Source of the DNA: an uncultured Clostridia bacterium
GTDB taxonomy: Bacteria > Bacillota > Clostridia > Oscillospirales > CAG-272
DNA length: 6,461 nt
Reading direction: 5' to 3'
Assembly (NCBI GenBank): GCA_945949385.1
Contig: CAMFEL010000111.1
Location: 1-6,461, forward strand
The translations under genes and the position numbers were made by a program. Under the pieces are notes generated by a model. It was not told the origin of the DNA, did not search any database, and worked only from the letters and a program-made list of their open reading frames with translations. Within the stretch, counting starts at the first letter, position 1; each line of letters begins with the position of its first letter. Shown piece after piece: positions 1-5,228 of the stretch.

Positions 1-35
1 GGCGGTCTATCTCTTGTTTTCGGTTGCTTGCTTCC

Positions 36-128
36 TTACCGTACATGAGCATTTAAGCAGGGAATGTAGTAGTCACCCTGAAGTTCGTACCAAAGACCGT
101 TCTTTTCATCATAAATAACCTTTTCCAT
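36..128 (-). pseudogene. tnpV: Truncated TnpV-family transposon protein (30 codons)
   Basis: The minus-strand frame starts at ATG 128 behind a good ribosome binding site (GGAGATATGATT) and reads MEKVIYDEKNGLWYELQGDY, then YIPCLNAHVR and a stop at 36-38. The first 25 residues match what I know of the N-terminus of TnpV proteins, found in clostridial transposons and usually about 110-130 residues long. After Cys-Leu, where the family continues with a Leu-Pro-rich stretch, the sequence departs and stops within five codons. Another frame stays open to the window edge (46 down to 1, beginning MYGKEASNRKQ); I do not recognise it. This looks like a deletion or fusion remnant rather than a working gene. 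It lies 12 bp after the 56-residue gene at 141-311, probably in the same transcript. The function of TnpV is not established. Confidence 0.65.
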
Positions 129-140
129 AATCATATCTCC

Positions 141-311
141 TTACTGTACTTTGAAATTCCTTTGCTTTGCTCCAATGATTTTTATAAGCACCTCATCCAC
201 CGCATCGGTGTACTTGCCGTCGACAATAAGCTTGTTTCTTAATTGGTTCAGGCTCTCAATCACAAAGCGCCGTTCCTGATCGTTTAGAAAAAGATAGTAT
301 TTTTGCTTCAT
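141..311 (-). CDS. Small transposon-associated hypothetical protein (56 aa)
   Basis: I chose the start MKQKYYLFLNDQERR at 311 over the upstream Met at 338 because GGAG sits 9 nt before it (GGAGAACCGGTG then ATG). The protein is small, charged and probably helical (residues 11-50), with no Cys, signal peptide or membrane segment, and a basic tail ending KQRNFKVQ. From memory, similar proteins sit just upstream of tnpV in conjugative and mobilisable elements of gut Clostridia. Here it precedes the truncated tnpV by 12 bp on the same strand, which supports a shared mobile-element origin. No function is known to me. A homologous recombination or regulatory accessory role would be a guess. Confidence 0.75.
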   Translation of the reverse strand: MKQKYYLFLNDQERRFVIESLNQLRNKLIVDGKYTDAVDEVLIKIIGAKQRNFKVQ

Positions 312-340
312 CACCGGTTCTCCATTCGCTTTCTGCAATC

Positions 341-346
341 ATTGTA
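341..346 (-). promoter_or_regulatory. Possible -10 box for the 141-311 gene
   Basis: The minus strand reads TACAAT here, 29 nt before the start codon at 311. About 17 nt further upstream is TCGATT, which matches a -35 box at only three of six positions. It lies between the XRE terminator-like hairpin and the gene, so a separate promoter is plausible but weak. Confidence 0.3.
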
Positions 347-385
347 CCGTAGGGGACCGAAAGAATCGAATGTGCGGATAGAAAT

Positions 386-417
386 GAGCGTACCCACCGT
401 TTCGGGTGAGCACGCTC
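386..417 (-). terminator. Hairpin after the XRE regulator, probable terminator
   Basis: GAGCGT (386-391) pairs with ACGCTC (412-417), and inside it CACC (395-398) pairs with GGTG (405-408). On the minus strand the hairpin begins 4 nt after the regulator's stop codon and is followed by ATTTCTATCC, a weak U-tract. Position and stem fit a Rho-independent terminator. The poor U-run and internal mismatches lower confidence. Confidence 0.5.
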
Positions 418-421
418 AATA

Positions 422-973
422 TTATATTTCGGGATAGATTACTTTTAATTGTTGATACATTTTCCTTGACGGCCTGCGGCTACCTGACTCCCATTTCGCA
501 TATATACTCGGAGAAATACCGGCGCTTTCGGCAAAATCAACTTGGTTAAGTCCATAACGCTTTCTGACCGTATGTAATAGCTCCGTATATGGCGCACTTA
601 TGAAAACGCAGTAATCATCAAACAGCAGAGACTCAGGTATTTGCAGCATTTTAGTAGTAGCTACGGTAATTTCATACGGAATCGGAAAACGACCCTGTTC
701 ATAGCCGAGAACTGTAGCTGGGACGAGGTTTAACTTCTCTGCAAGCTGCCTTGTGGTAAGCCCCCTCAGTTGGCGATAGTAGCGCATATATTCTCCGGGA
801 GTGCTTAAATCACTCAACGCTTCAAAGATAAATCTCAAGTGCATCAGCATTTTGCCGTGCCGGTATTCATATAGCCCTGTGTGATTGAGAACAGTATCGC
901 ATTTGCCCCAAAATTCAGGAGACAGGCAATATACAGAGAAATAAAGGTGGATATAGGGAAGATACTGAGACAA
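422..973 (-). CDS. Tandem-HTH XRE-family transcriptional regulator, probably 5'-disrupted
   Basis: The open frame encodes up to 183 residues. Two helix-turn-helix domains of the Cro/C1 (XRE) type are visible. HTH1 spans about residues 62-112 (YYRQLRGLTTRQLAEKLNLV, then a VLGYEQGRFPIP recognition turn). HTH2 spans about 131-178 (VRKRYGLNQVDFAESAGIS, then IYAKWESGSRRPS). It should be a cytoplasmic DNA-binding repressor or activator; the target cannot be seen. Roughly the first 28 residues are antisense to the conserved part of the facing tnpA and are unlikely to be native. Internal Met codons at 850, 844 and 787 are possible starts, but none has a clear ribosome binding site, so the natural 5' end is probably lost. 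The HTH domains themselves are complete. A hairpin terminator follows the stop. Confidence 0.7.
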   Translation of the reverse strand: MSQYLPYIHLYFSVYCLSPEFWGKCDTVLNHTGLYEYRHGKMLMHLRFIFEALSDLSTPGEYMRYYRQLRGLTTRQLAEKLNLVPATVLGYEQGRFPIPYEITVATTKMLQIPESLLFDDYCVFISAPYTELLHTVRKRYGLNQVDFAESAGISPSIYAKWESGSRRPSRKMYQQLKVIYPEI

Positions 974-1315
974 TTATGCCAGCAAAAGGGGGTGGAGATA
1001 ATAGAAGCGGAATTATGCCCCGACCATATACATATGTTGGTAAGCATACCGCCGAAATACAGTGTGTCGCAGGTAATGGGGTACTTGAAAGGGAAAAACA
1101 GTTTAATGATATTTGATCGACACGCTAATCTAAAGTACAAATATGGGAACGGACACTTTTGGTGCAGAGGGTATTATGTAGACACAGTAGGACGCAATAA
1201 AATACAGATACAGGAATACATAAGGAACCAACTGATAGAAGATGAGCAGTTGGTTCAAATGACGATAAAGGAGTATGTTGACCCGTTTACGGGTTGCATG
1301 AATACAAAGACATAA
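881..1315 (+). CDS. tnpA: IS200/IS605-family transposase TnpA (Y1 HUH), N-terminus truncated
   Basis: This is a Y1 HUH single-strand transposase that would cleave and rejoin hairpin ends of its element. The HUH metal motif is seen in CPDHIHMLVSIPPKYSVSQV (residues 46-65), followed by YLKGKNSLMIFDRHANLKYK and FWCRGYYVDTVGRN. The catalytic Tyr is the one in QEYIRNQ near residue 111. The C-terminus is complete (YVDPFTG). The N-terminus is odd: relatives normally read YHIVFAPKFRR after about 15 residues, while here a GTG at 881 gives VIENSIAFAPKFRR, with an in-frame stop at 872-874 and no ribosome binding site. The catalytic core is intact but the first strand and the translation signals appear lost, so it is probably inactive in cis. 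There is no TnpB partner. The start overlaps the XRE gene head-to-head. Confidence 0.85.
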   Translation: MIENSIAFAPKFRRQAIYREIKVDIGKILRQLCQQKGVEIIEAELCPDHIHMLVSIPPKYSVSQVMGYLKGKNSLMIFDRHANLKYKYGNGHFWCRGYYVDTVGRNKIQIQEYIRNQLIEDEQLVQMTIKEYVDPFTGCMNTKT

Positions 1316-1390
1316 GATAAAACCCCTTTAGGGGTTGCCGGAAAAGGGAATGCGGTCGGCAAACCTTTCGGCGCCCCTTTAGGGGTTTTT
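895..1390 (+). mobile_element. IS200-type insertion sequence remnant (tnpA only)
   Basis: The element comprises the tnpA core and the hairpin-rich sequence after it. IS200/IS605 elements lack terminal inverted repeats and end in subterminal hairpins. Here CCCCTTTAGGGG hairpins at 1323-1334 and 1374-1385 are candidate right-end structures. I see no matching left-end hairpin before tnpA, which agrees with a left-end deletion into the XRE gene. Both boundaries are estimates. Confidence 0.55.
1281..1387 (+). repeat. Three successive TTTA-loop hairpins
   Basis: ACCCG-TTTA-CGGGT (1281-1294, inside the tnpA 3' end), AACCCC-TTTA-GGGGTT (1321-1336) and CCCC-TTTA-GGGG (1374-1385, followed by TTTTT) share loop and stem design. 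The second and third copies share 14 identical bases (CCCCTTTAGGGGTT at 1323-1336 and 1374-1387). Around the second lies a further pairing, GGTTGCCG (1333-1340) with CGGCAAACC (1357-1365, one bulge). They are likely right-end transposase hairpins. The third, with its T5 tract, could also terminate tnpA transcription. Confidence 0.6.
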
Positions 1391-1421
1391 CTGCAATATG
1401 CCCTTCCAGAGCTTGTTCAAG

Positions 1422-1440
1422 CCTCCGGCTTAGCCGGAGG
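1422..1440. repeat. Palindrome with 9-bp arms and 1-nt centre
   Basis: CCTCCGGCT (1422-1430) and AGCCGGAGG (1432-1440) are perfect inverted copies around a single T. No T-tract follows on either strand, so it is not a clear terminator. It sits between the IS right end and the stop codon of the GH110-like gene. It could be the outer end of the IS or an intergenic palindromic repeat. Confidence 0.6.
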
Positions 1441-1473
1441 TCCTGACGGCTGCGTTTTTACGGCAGATTTTTG

Positions 1474-3051
1474 CTATATTAACTCAACCCCGTCCCCGAT
1501 TACGATGCCCTCCAAACGCGAATTTACATGATTGCGCGCAATTGAAGCCCTGCGGGTATTATCAATAATAACGGCATGGTCTGCGTCGGGGCAGTCGAAA
1601 ATGTTGTCTTCGATTGTCACAAGTCCGTGGGAAAGGGATTTGCGGTCGGAGACTTCCATATATACATGAACGCCGCCGCATTTTTTTGTCAGCCTTGCGC
1701 AGTTTATAAACCTGCAGCGTCTGACGGTCACATCAGCGGTTGATATTCCCTCGTGCCATGAGGCTTCCGCGGCTATTTTGACAGCGCTTTCAAAAACATC
1801 GGAAAAAACGCAGTTTTCCACAAGAGCGCGGCGGCATTTTATTAAAACGGAGCGGGCAAAGTGGTTTCTTGCGCTGCAGTTGACATATTCCAGCTCAGGC
1901 ACCTCGTCCGTATCGGCTAAAAAGAAGGTTTCGGCGTTTTCCGGCAGCGGACGGTCAAGCTTGACATAGCAGCAATACCCGCTGAAATCGGGAGTCACCG
2001 AAACTACGCGGTATTTTTCCGAGGGGTCAAGCGTGGATTTTTCCGTCAGTTCAAGCGTGTCGCCGACCATAGGATAAACGAGAGACTGTGCATGTGTGCC
2101 CGTGGGCGCTTTTACCGACAGCCGGACTTTTGAACCGCTGTGGCTGTCAACGGTGTAGTAATAAGTGTGAACATTGATGGAATCATCGCCCTGCCCGTCA
2201 AACTGGCAGCCGTCAAGCCGCAGTTTTCCCCGACAGGCGGAAAAATGTGTAGCGTCAGTATTGGTGGACAAATGCTCCCCGCAGGAGGGAACCACCCGCA
2301 GACGCTCGATGAGAATATCTTTTGCCCGCTGAGCCGTGATGCCCATTCCGGGAGCGCTGTGTACCGTCAGATCGCGAAGCACGGTGTTTTCCGCATTTTC
2401 AATGAGAACGACGGGGCGGGAATGAAAGGTATGACACAGATACAGCTCATTTCCGACGGAATTTTTCATTTCGGAGCCGCAGTCAAACCCGATGTGAAGC
2501 GGATCGGAGAAGTGCATTTTGCCGAGGGGGGAGGGAGGGTCGAAACGATTTGTTGAATAATTGTAAACAACATGGCGTGGATATGGTGTGCGGGAAGTAA
2601 CGGGTGCGCAGAGCTCCACATCTATGTAGCCGGAGCCGCCGTTCTCCCGGTACGATGTGATAACTCCTTTTGTATAAGGCTTGCGGATATGATCTACGGT
2701 AAGCCCGCATATTTCCACATTGCGGCAGTTGCGGACGGAGATCGGCTCCATAAAGCCGTCTATCATCAGCGTCACACCGTACGCCTCCACGCGGCTGCCC
2801 GTATGTCCCGCAAAATCAAGTCCGCGGTCGTACTCATATTTCGGGTTGAACATTACTTTTTCGGGGTCGTATCCGAAATCGCCGTTCATCACGCTTCTTT
2901 GCGCCCATGCGGCGCGCTCCGAAGTGACGGTGTACACCCCCGGCTCCACATATAATGTGGTGTTCGGATGCTCCCTCATGTATTCAAGTGCCGCGGCAAA
3001 ACGGCTGCGGTCATCCGTGCCCGGATAGTCTGACAGACGGATCTTGTTCAT
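1474..3051 (-). CDS. GH110-like alpha-1,3-galactosidase (parallel beta-helix), no signal peptide
   Basis: The 525-residue protein is built from short beta-helix coils (repeated patterns such as SVRNCRNVEICGLTVD, VLRDLTVHSAPGMGI, LIKCRRALVENCVFSDV, VTVRRCRFINCARL). The segment NTDATHFSACRGKLRLDGC followed by QFDGQGDDSINVH (residues 264-295) resembles the GH110 active site. Asp266, Asp289 and Asp290 are spaced 23 and 24 apart, like the catalytic Asp set I recall for GH110 structures. GH110 enzymes release terminal alpha-1,3-galactose from blood-group B or linear alpha-Gal glycans. The N-terminus (MNKIRLSDYPGTDDRSRF) shows no signal peptide, unlike Bacteroides members, so a cytoplasmic enzyme acting on imported oligosaccharides is inferred. 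The start is supported by AGAGG 8 nt upstream and a promoter at 3147-3176. It is a single-gene unit with no transporter nearby. Another beta-helix glycosidase is the main alternative. Confidence 0.72.
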   Translation of the reverse strand: MNKIRLSDYPGTDDRSRFAAALEYMREHPNTTLYVEPGVYTVTSERAAWAQRSVMNGDFGYDPEKVMFNPKYEYDRGLDFAGHTGSRVEAYGVTLMIDGFMEPISVRNCRNVEICGLTVDHIRKPYTKGVITSYRENGGSGYIDVELCAPVTSRTPYPRHVVYNYSTNRFDPPSPLGKMHFSDPLHIGFDCGSEMKNSVGNELYLCHTFHSRPVVLIENAENTVLRDLTVHSAPGMGITAQRAKDILIERLRVVPSCGEHLSTNTDATHFSACRGKLRLDGCQFDGQGDDSINVHTYYYTVDSHSGSKVRLSVKAPTGTHAQSLVYPMVGDTLELTEKSTLDPSEKYRVVSVTPDFSGYCCYVKLDRPLPENAETFFLADTDEVPELEYVNCSARNHFARSVLIKCRRALVENCVFSDVFESAVKIAAEASWHEGISTADVTVRRCRFINCARLTKKCGGVHVYMEVSDRKSLSHGLVTIEDNIFDCPDADHAVIIDNTRRASIARNHVNSRLEGIVIGDGVELI

Positions 3052-3103
3052 AACAGATACCTCTTGTATTATTTCTGTGACATTTATAAATGCCGAAGCT
3101 GAC

Positions 3104-3142
3104 GACAGCGGCGCCGTAAATGCAGGCGGCTGCCGCTCTGTC
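3104..3142 (-). promoter_or_regulatory. Stem in the leader of the GH110-like gene
   Basis: AGCGGC (3107-3112) pairs with GCCGCT (3132-3137), and GAC (3104-3106) with GTC (3140-3142) beyond a two-base bulge. The stem begins just after the predicted transcription start of the minus-strand gene, in a leader of about 90 nt. It could affect RNA stability or translation. I do not recognise it as a known riboswitch. Confidence 0.35.
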
Positions 3143-3146
3143 GGTT

Positions 3147-3176
3147 ATTATAGCAAATTCCGAATACGGAAATCAA
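3147..3176 (-). promoter_or_regulatory. Extended -10 promoter for the GH110-like gene
   Basis: On the minus strand, TTGATT (3171-3176) is followed after 18 nt by TATAAT (3147-3152), preceded by TGC to give the extended form TGCTATAAT. This is a strong housekeeping-sigma promoter directed at the gene starting at 3051. Confidence 0.75.
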
Positions 3177-3255
3177 GTGTAATGACGGCGCACCGCAAAA
3201 AACTTATGAAAGGATCTGTTTTGCGTATTTGCATATAAAGAATAATGTGAAAAGA

Positions 3256-3284
3256 TTGTATTTTGACATATTTCGTGATATAAT
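3256..3284 (+). promoter_or_regulatory. Extended -10 promoter for the cysteine-rich gene
   Basis: TATAAT (3279-3284) carries an upstream TG to form TGATATAAT. TTGTAT (3256-3261) lies 17 nt before it as a weak -35 box. The gene starts at 3352 with AAAGGA 9 nt upstream, leaving a leader of about 60 nt. This promoter and the one at 3147-3176 fire divergently from the same 300-bp gap (3052-3351), which otherwise holds only leaders. Confidence 0.7.
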
Positions 3285-3351
3285 TACAAAGAATGTGGAA
3301 ATTGCAACTTCCTGTATTATACGGTAAAAAAACGGTAAAGGAAATAATAAT

Positions 3352-3741
3352 ATGAAACGCGAGCTTGGTTTCGGCCGCTGCGGACTTGCATGCTGCCTTT
3401 GCTCCGAAAATTCCCATTGCATCGGCTGCCGCTCCGACGGGTGTCCCGGTAAAGAGTGGTGCGAAAACAGAAAGTGCTCTCTTGAAAAGGGCATTTCCTC
3501 ATGTGCCGACTGCGGCGCGGAGTGCGGCAAAGGACTCCTCGGGAAAGTAAAGCCTCTCGGCTTTACAATGTTTATCAGGCGCTACGGTGAGGAAAAATTG
3601 CTTTCCTGCCTTGAGAGAAACGAGAAAAATGGTGTTGTATATCACCGTGAGGGAATCGTAGGCGACTACGATGGCTTTGACGAGCCGGAAAAGCTGATAG
3701 AATTTATCCTTACAGGCAAAAAAACCGAAGCGGATTCTTAA
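3352..3741 (+). CDS. DUF3795-like cysteine-rich protein (129 aa)
   Basis: Residues 1-58 contain 12 cysteines (10, 14, 15, 17, 23, 26, 31, 37, 42, 51, 54, 58), with motifs RCGLACCLC, CIGCRSDGCPG and CADCGAEC. This spacing resembles DUF3795 proteins, which begin with a Cys-Gly-Leu-x-Cys motif and are predicted to bind metal. Two zinc or iron-sulfur sites are plausible but unproven. Residues 65-125 are a Cys-poor helical tail (LGFTMFIRRYGEEKLLSCLE, then DEPEKLIEFILTG). There is no signal or membrane segment, so it is cytoplasmic. The ribosome binding site AAAGGA fixes the start at 3352. It has its own promoter and appears monocistronic, and the neighbours give no clue to function. Ferredoxin is unlikely because the spacing is not the classic CxxCxxCxxxC. 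Confidence 0.7.
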   Translation: MKRELGFGRCGLACCLCSENSHCIGCRSDGCPGKEWCENRKCSLEKGISSCADCGAECGKGLLGKVKPLGFTMFIRRYGEEKLLSCLERNEKNGVVYHREGIVGDYDGFDEPEKLIEFILTGKKTEADS

Positions 3742-3783
3742 CCTGCGCCGGCGAGAGATACTGATGCGAAAAACGTAGGACAT

Positions 3784-3830
3784 AAAGGCTTGCGGCGTCA
3801 GGAAAAAGACGCGGAAAAAGCCTTTTCCGC
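3784..3830 (+). terminator. Alternative hairpins after the cysteine-rich gene, possible terminator
   Basis: AAAGGCTT (3784-3791) can pair with AAGCCTTT (3818-3825), enclosing GCGTC (3795-3799) paired with GACGC (3808-3812) and ending in a short T-run. A competing hairpin uses the same bases: GCGGAAAA (3811-3818) with TTTTCCGC (3823-3830), loop AGCC. The first form could end the upstream transcript weakly. The second has no U-tract on the plus strand but is followed by GTCTTTTT on the minus strand. Confidence 0.4.
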
Positions 3831-3901
3831 CCTGCAATTCCCTATGCCTTGTCTTATCGGGATGGGTCATATCAATAAAGGCAATACCGATATGAAAAAT
3901 C

Positions 3902-3934
3902 AGCATAGCGCATTGAGCCGATTTATGCTATAAT
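3902..3934 (+). promoter_or_regulatory. Extended -10 promoter with overlapping dyad (possible operator)
   Basis: TGCTATAAT (3926-3934) is an extended -10 promoter for the small gene at 3997. No good -35 box is present. AGCATA (3902-3907) and TATGCT (3924-3929) form an inverted repeat that overlaps the -10 element, a place where a repressor could act. A second dyad, TCATATC (3867-3873) with GATATGA (3889-3895), lies just upstream. Confidence 0.5.
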
Positions 3935-3996
3935 GTATTCAGATAACTGTAAAATTACATCTTTTCCCGCATAAATACGGATATGAGGTGAACAAA

Positions 3997-4191
3997 ATGG
4001 GATTTTTCAAAAACCTCGATGACAGCATACCGGAGATCCCCCTGCTCAGAGAGGGCGCAAGCCTTGACGAGACGGTCGCCGCCGTGAATGCTCTCATTGA
4101 AAACCAGAACGAAATAATCCGACTGGTAAAAGAAGCCAAAAGTCTCAGCGGTGCGGCGTTTGCGCAAAGCCTGAACGATTGGGACGACTGA
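3997..4191 (+). CDS. Unrecognised small acidic protein (64 aa)
   Basis: I place the start at ATG 3997 (MGFFKNLDDSIPEIPLLREG), 6 nt after GAGGTG, rather than the GTG at 3988 that lies inside that ribosome binding site. The protein is acidic. After a proline-containing N-terminal segment it has a probable amphipathic helix at residues 24-53 (LDETVAAVNALIENQNEIIR, then LVKEAKSL) and ends in the acidic NDWDD. It has no Cys, signal peptide or membrane span. The helix suggests oligomerisation or partner binding. It has its own promoter and lies 92 bp before the dehydrogenase gene on the same strand, so read-through is possible. I do not recognise the family. Confidence 0.65.
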   Translation: MGFFKNLDDSIPEIPLLREGASLDETVAAVNALIENQNEIIRLVKEAKSLSGAAFAQSLNDWDD

Positions 4192-4214
4192 GATTATGTA
4201 ATATCCCGTATGAC

Positions 4215-4233
4215 CGCCTGCCGCGGCACGGCG
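4215..4233 (+). terminator. GC-rich hairpin between the small gene and the dehydrogenase
   Basis: CGCCTGCC (4215-4222) pairs with GGCA and GGCG (4225-4228 and 4230-4233) across one bulged C. It contains the 10-bp palindrome TGCCGCGGCA (4219-4228). CAATATTTAA follows, a poor U-tract. It may weakly terminate or attenuate the small gene's transcript before the dehydrogenase. Confidence 0.3.
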
Positions 4234-4283
4234 CAATATTTAACCAGCTAAACAATTAAGAGATATAAAAAGGAAGGTACATT

Positions 4284-5228
4284 ATGAACAAAATCTCTAT
4301 TATCGGAACCGGAAGCGTTGGCTCTACCATCGCTTACACCCTTGCTGTTATGGGGCTTGCCTCGGAGATCGTTATGATCGACATCAACAGCGAGAAGGCT
4401 CTCGGAGAGGCGCTTGACATCAGACAGGGCACTCCCTTCTGCGCTCCCTGCTCCGTATACGCGGGAGACTACCGCGACGCAGAGGATTCCGATATCGTGA
4501 TCCTCACTTCCGGCGTGGCAAGAAAGCCCGGTCAGACAAGACTTGAGCTTGCGCAGATCAATGTAAACATTACAAAGTCAATTATTCCCGAGATCACCAA
4601 GTATGCTCCCGATGCTTCCTACATCATCGTCAGCAATCCGGTGGATATACTTACATATACCTTTTACAAGCTGTCGGGCATTCCCGAAAACCGCATAATC
4701 GGCTCCGGCACCATCCTTGACACGGCGCGTCTGCGCTCCAGACTGTCCGAGTATTACAACATCAGCCAGAGCAATGTACACGCCTATGTTTTCGGCGAGC
4801 ACGGCGACTCCTCCTTCGTGCCCTGGTCCATTGCCAATATTTCAAATGTTCCCATTAAAGACTGCCATACGATTATTGGTACTCCCGGTATGGAAAGCCC
4901 CGAGCTCAACTGCGAGGAGATCGAGCAGTATGTGAGAAAATCCGGCGGCAGAGTCATTGCCAGAAAGGGAGCCACTTTCTATGCGGTTTCCGTTTCCGTT
5001 TGTCACATCTGCAAGTGTATTCTGAGCGGTATGGATACTACCATGACAGTTTCCACCATGATGCGCGGCGAGTACGGTATAGAAGATGTATGCCTCAGCA
5101 CACTTAATATGGTCGGCCATAACGGCGTGCGCGGCAAGGTAAATGTAAGCATTACGGACGAAGAGGCTGAAAAGCTCCGCCGCAGCGCAGACACACTTAA
5201 GCAGGTTATCTCAAGCCTTGATATATAA
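4284..5228 (+). CDS. LDH/MDH-superfamily NAD-dependent dehydrogenase, probable malate dehydrogenase
   Basis: The 314-residue protein has full family length. Residues 5-15 form the NAD-binding Gly-rich loop (SIIGTGSVGST), and Asp33 should bind the ribose of NAD. Catalytic residues are in place: Arg86 in the mobile loop, Asp146 and Arg149 (GTILDTARLR), and His173 (GEHGDS). The overall sequence is closest to clostridial L-lactate dehydrogenases. However, the substrate loop reads GVARKPGQTRLEL, with Arg80 where lactate dehydrogenases have Gln (position 102 in Bacillus numbering). Arg there selects oxaloacetate/malate, and Q102R is the classic change converting LDH to MDH. With fumarase next door, oxaloacetate reduction to malate is the inferred reaction. 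AGGAAGG lies 6 nt upstream. Lactate dehydrogenase remains possible because residues after Arg80 are LDH-like. Confidence 0.9.
   Translation: MNKISIIGTGSVGSTIAYTLAVMGLASEIVMIDINSEKALGEALDIRQGTPFCAPCSVYAGDYRDAEDSDIVILTSGVARKPGQTRLELAQINVNITKSIIPEITKYAPDASYIIVSNPVDILTYTFYKLSGIPENRIIGSGTILDTARLRSRLSEYYNISQSNVHAYVFGEHGDSSFVPWSIANISNVPIKDCHTIIGTPGMESPELNCEEIEQYVRKSGGRVIARKGATFYAVSVSVCHICKCILSGMDTTMTVSTMMRGEYGIEDVCLSTLNMVGHNGVRGKVNVSITDEEAEKLRRSADTLKQVISSLDI

Noticed and set aside
844..1140. Minus-strand open frame of 98 codons opposite tnpA
   Set aside because: It is antisense to the conserved HUH transposase core, has no family resemblance and no ribosome binding site.
1281..1387. Repeated hairpins as a CRISPR array
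   Set aside because: The repeats are only about 14 bp and just two are identical. The units include coding sequence, and no spacer pattern or cas gene is present.
1422..1440. The 9-bp-arm palindrome as terminator of the GH110-like gene
   Set aside because: There is no T-tract after it on the minus strand. It is kept as a palindromic repeat instead.
2140..2955. Several plus-strand open frames of 100-138 codons inside the GH110-like gene
   Set aside because: They are shadows of a convincing minus-strand gene, overlap one another in different frames and show no recognisable protein features.
3263..3284. TTGACA followed by TATAAT as a classical promoter
   Set aside because: The spacer is only 10 bp. 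The TATAAT is better explained as an extended -10 with TTGTAT 17 bp upstream.
3499..3906. Minus-strand open frame of 135 codons opposite the cysteine-rich gene
   Set aside because: It lies antisense to a clear Cys-patterned protein. Its composition is that of a reverse-frame shadow.
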